From JAWKIW01 sp046331175 (GTDB lineage: Bacteria > Actinomycetota > Acidimicrobiia > Acidimicrobiales > Acidimicrobilacustridaceae), in the NCBI GenBank assembly GCA_046331175.1, contig JAXLRI010000031.1, positions 1 through 6,953 of the forward strand: a stretch of 6,953 nt of DNA. The letters run 5' to 3'. The stretch's first letter is position 1. Each line of letters begins with the position of its first letter. The translations under genes were made by a program, and so were the position numbers. Shown in pieces: positions 5,154 to 6,953 of the stretch. The notes under the pieces were generated by a model, which saw only the letters and a list, made by a program, of their open reading frames with translations, did not search any database and was not told the DNA's origin.

Positions 5154-6953
5154 TCAGGACGGCCGGTCGGCCCCTGGCGCCGAGGCGTCCCCCTCGCCGC
5201 CGGCATCGGCCACCTCGGGCTGCTCGTCTCGCTGCCGCTCGGTGCGCTGGCGCTTGGCGGTGCGGCGCTTGGCCTCGCGCCGGGCCTCGCGCTCGGCCCG
5301 GTCGGCCTTGCGCTCGGCCTCCTCGGCGACCCGGCGCACCTTGCGGCTGGCCTCCTCGTTGACCTTGCGGGACTTCTCCTCGGCCTCCTGGAGCACCTCG
5401 TCGATCCGGCGGCGCGACTCGGCCTCGATCTGGTCGACCTTGCGACGCGCCTCCTCCTCGATCTCCTCGAGCTTGCGCTCGGCCTCGTGGTCGGCCTCGG
5501 CCGCCTTCTTCTGGGCCTCCTCCTCGAGACCGTGGAGGCGGCGGGCGGCGGCGAGGTCGGCGAGCAGCTCGAGCTGGGCCTCGGGCTCGAGGTCGGCGCC
5601 GAGGACGGCGTCGGTCAGCGCCTCGAACTCGCCCGTGGCCGCCACCGCCAGCTCGTCCTCGTCGTCGAGCAGCAGCGCCGACAGGCCGTCGGCCAGGCCG
5701 GTCGTCGCGTCACCCCCGGCGCGGGCTCCGTCGTCGCCGGCATCGGCGACGAGGCGGCGGCCGTCGTCGCCGTCGGGTTCCACCGGACCGTCCACGGGCA
5801 GCTCGGCCAGCGCGTCCTCGAGGGCATCGGCGCTCTCGCGGCGCCGCCGCACCCGCCGTTGGAGGAGGAACTCGCGGCGGGCGGCGCGGCGGGCACGGGC
5901 CCGGGCGTAGGGGCCCTCGGTCTCGTCGTCGGCCCACCGCAGCGTGTACAGCGGGACCCGGCCGATGTCCTTCAGGTAGTGCGAGCGGATGGACCGACAC
6001 GAGAAGCGGTCGTCGTCGGCCAGCGCGTCGACGACGTCGCGCGCGACCACGACCGAGCCCGGGTAGGCGACGGTCACGATGCGGTGCGCCTTGTTGACGG
6101 CGGCGCCGTACACGTCGCCGTCGCGCTCGAGGATCGATCCAGCCGCCAGGGCCACGCGGACGTCGGACAGCGACTCGTCCTCCCGGTAGCGGACCGACAG
6201 CTCGAGGGCGATCTCGGCGGCGACGGTGACGGCGTCGGCGAGGAAGAGCACCTCGTCGCCGATGGTCTTCACCACGCGACCGCCGTGGGCGATGACGGTG
6301 TCGTAGGCGATGGTCTCGAAGCGGTCGACCACCCGGGCCAGCGCCTCCTCGGGCAGCTGCTGGGTCTGGGCGGTGAACCCCACGAGGTCGGCGAACCCGA
6401 CGCAGACGTCCTCGGTGGGCGTCGAGGCCGAGGCGCGCATGATCCGCCGGCGGGCGGCCGCGCCGAGGTGCCGGCGCCAGACGAACTCCATCAGCTGGGG
6501 CATCATCGGCAGCAGCTCGGCGGCGCGACGGGCGGCGTCGGCGAGGTCGTCGTCGGCGAGGTCGGCGGCGAGGCCCGGGCCGAGGTCGCCGGCGAGGTCG
6601 TCGAGGCCCAGTCCTCCGTCGGCCCCGTCCTCGTGCTCGCCGTCGTCGTCGTCGAGGTCGCCGTCGAGGTCCTCGCCGTCGAGGTCGTCTCCCCGGCGGG
6701 GGGCGCCGCCGGCGCGCGCGGCGTCGTCGGCCTCGACCCGGGTGGCGATCTGGTGCTCGATGGCCTCGATCTGGGCGGTGGCGACCCGGGACAGCGACGA
6801 GCCGATGACCCGGGCCATCTGCACGCCCAGGCCGGGGTCGAGCACGCCCTCGGCGATGAAGGGGAGGACGCTGGCCAGCATGTCGAGGTCGGTCTCGGAG
6901 AACAGCCGCTCGCCGGGACGGGGCTCGGGGAAGCCGAGCGCCCGCCAGTACGA
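5154..6953 (-). CDS. Class III adenylate cyclase with acidic insert and C-terminal hendecad coiled coil (5' end cut by window edge)
   Basis: The frame is open to the right edge: 24 codons upstream of the first ATG (6881) read as protein (YWRALGFPEPRPGERLF), so the true start is outside. Numbering runs from the first visible codon (599 residues). Residues 1-74 are helical and resemble in layout the autoinhibitory N-domain of the mycobacterial pH-sensing cyclase Rv1264. Residues 75-139 are an Asp-rich insert, and 140-169 a helix leading into the catalytic domain (179-342). Catalytic residues are complete: metal-binding D189 in F-A-D-L-V-G-F-T and D233 in K-T-I-G-D; adenine-specifying K229 and D280; transition-state N287 and R291 in V-N-K-A-H-R. 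It should make cAMP from ATP in the cytoplasm, as a dimer. Then come an Arg-rich stretch (350-372), a disordered acidic region (373-470), a coiled coil of eight 11-residue repeats (479-566) and a polar tail. No transmembrane helix is visible. Similarity to Rv1264 is from memory. Confidence 0.93.
   Translation of the reverse strand, partial: SYWRALGFPEPRPGERLFSETDLDMLASVLPFIAEGVLDPGLGVQMARVIGSSLSRVATAQIEAIEHQIATRVEADDAARAGGAPRRGDDLDGEDLDGDLDDDDGEHEDGADGGLGLDDLAGDLGPGLAADLADDDLADAARRAAELLPMMPQLMEFVWRRHLGAAARRRIMRASASTPTEDVCVGFADLVGFTAQTQQLPEEALARVVDRFETIAYDTVIAHGGRVVKTIGDEVLFLADAVTVAAEIALELSVRYREDESLSDVRVALAAGSILERDGDVYGAAVNKAHRIVTVAYPGSVVVARDVVDALADDDRFSCRSIRSHYLKDIGRVPLYTLRWADDETEGPYARARARRAARREFLLQRRVRRRRESADALEDALAELPVDGPVEPDGDDGRRLVADAGDDGARAGGDATTGLADGLSALLLDDEDELAVAATGEFEALTDAVLGADLEPEAQLELLADLAAARRLHGLEEEAQKKAAEADHEAERKLEEIEEEARRKVDQIEAESRRRIDEVLQEAEEKSRKVNEEASRKVRRVAEEAERKADRAEREARREAKRRTAKRQRTERQRDEQPEVADAGGEGDASAPGADRPS
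5256..5519 (-). repeat. Eight uninterrupted hendecad (11-residue, 33-bp) repeats at the cyclase C-terminus
   Basis: Each unit begins Glu-Ala (once Glu-Ser), usually followed by x-R/K-K/R, with small or hydrophobic residues at positions 2, 6 and 9; the remaining positions are nearly all Glu, Arg, Lys, Asp or Gln. Examples are EAERKLEEIEE, EARRKVDQIEA and EASRKVRRVAE. No unit has an insertion or deletion over 88 residues. The 4-3-4 hydrophobic spacing predicts a right-handed or nearly straight coiled coil about 13 nm long. Charge drifts from acidic in the second unit to strongly basic in the last. Confidence 0.9.
6537..6731 (-). other. Asp-rich low-complexity insert within the cyclase regulatory region
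   Basis: About 65 residues are dominated by Asp, Gly, Leu, Ala and Glu with D-L-D-G-E-D-L-D-G-D-L-D-D-D-D at the core. The DNA is rich in GAC/GTC triplets with short runs such as four GTC in a row on the plus strand near 6644. The stretch is probably disordered and lies between the first regulatory helices and the helix joining the catalytic domain. Confidence 0.75.

Noticed and set aside
5256..5519. The 33-bp periodic DNA as a minisatellite or CRISPR-like array
   Set aside because: The period follows protein hendecads in frame. Units differ at many bases and there are no unique spacers, so it is a coding repeat.
1246..5910. A plus-strand open frame of 1554 codons running antisense across all three genes
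   Set aside because: It is in codon register opposite the solute-binding and NHL genes, where an antisense stop needs a sense TTA, CTA or TCA codon, which are almost absent at this G+C. Its product is a Gly/Arg/His/Val low-complexity string with no domain, while the minus-strand frames have signal peptides, domains, catalytic motifs and SD sites.
1..6953. A single operon or signalling system joining cyclase, propeller protein and transporter
   Set aside because: The genes share only direction. The gaps are 74 and 114 bp, the second holds a hairpin, and the products act in different compartments with no linking domain. Context outside the window would be needed to argue for a system.

Overview
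This window is from a very G+C-rich bacterial chromosome. All three genes lie on the minus strand and use almost exclusively G/C-ending codons. The high G+C, the Rv1264-like cyclase layout and the tandem T-R-V-L-D-S-R-D-G-T-G domains point to Actinobacteria (Actinomycetota), and I would guess Acidimicrobiia. That lineage is an inference; no rRNA or other marker gene is present.

Layout in transcription order (high to low coordinates): (1) Positions 6953-5154 hold a class III adenylate cyclase whose 5' end lies outside the window. Its order is an N-terminal helical regulatory region interrupted by a very acidic insert, a catalytic domain with all six canonical residues, an Arg-rich segment, and a C-terminal coiled coil of eight uninterrupted 11-residue repeats. 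(2) After a 74-bp gap, positions 5079-1789 encode a secreted 1096-residue protein. It has a signal peptide, about eleven NHL-type beta-propeller repeats and three tandem C-terminal domains of about 113 residues. A GC-rich hairpin follows 28 bp after its stop. (3) After a 114-bp gap, positions 1674-1 encode a family 5 extracellular solute-binding lipoprotein of an ABC importer (peptide/nickel/opine type). Its stop codon lies beyond the left edge.

The three genes are co-directional, but nothing visible ties them to one pathway. They look like a cytoplasmic cAMP signalling enzyme, a secreted or surface protein, and an importer subunit whose permease and ATPase genes would be expected to the left of the window. 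Coding density is high and no gap exceeds 115 bp. I see no RNA genes, mobile elements, CRISPR arrays or phage genes.

I do not see a convincing new multi-gene system. The most notable items are the cyclase's fused hendecad coiled coil and acidic insert, and the triple C-terminal domain on the propeller protein. The long open frames on the plus strand, including one of more than 4.6 kb, are explained as antisense shadows of G+C-rich genes.
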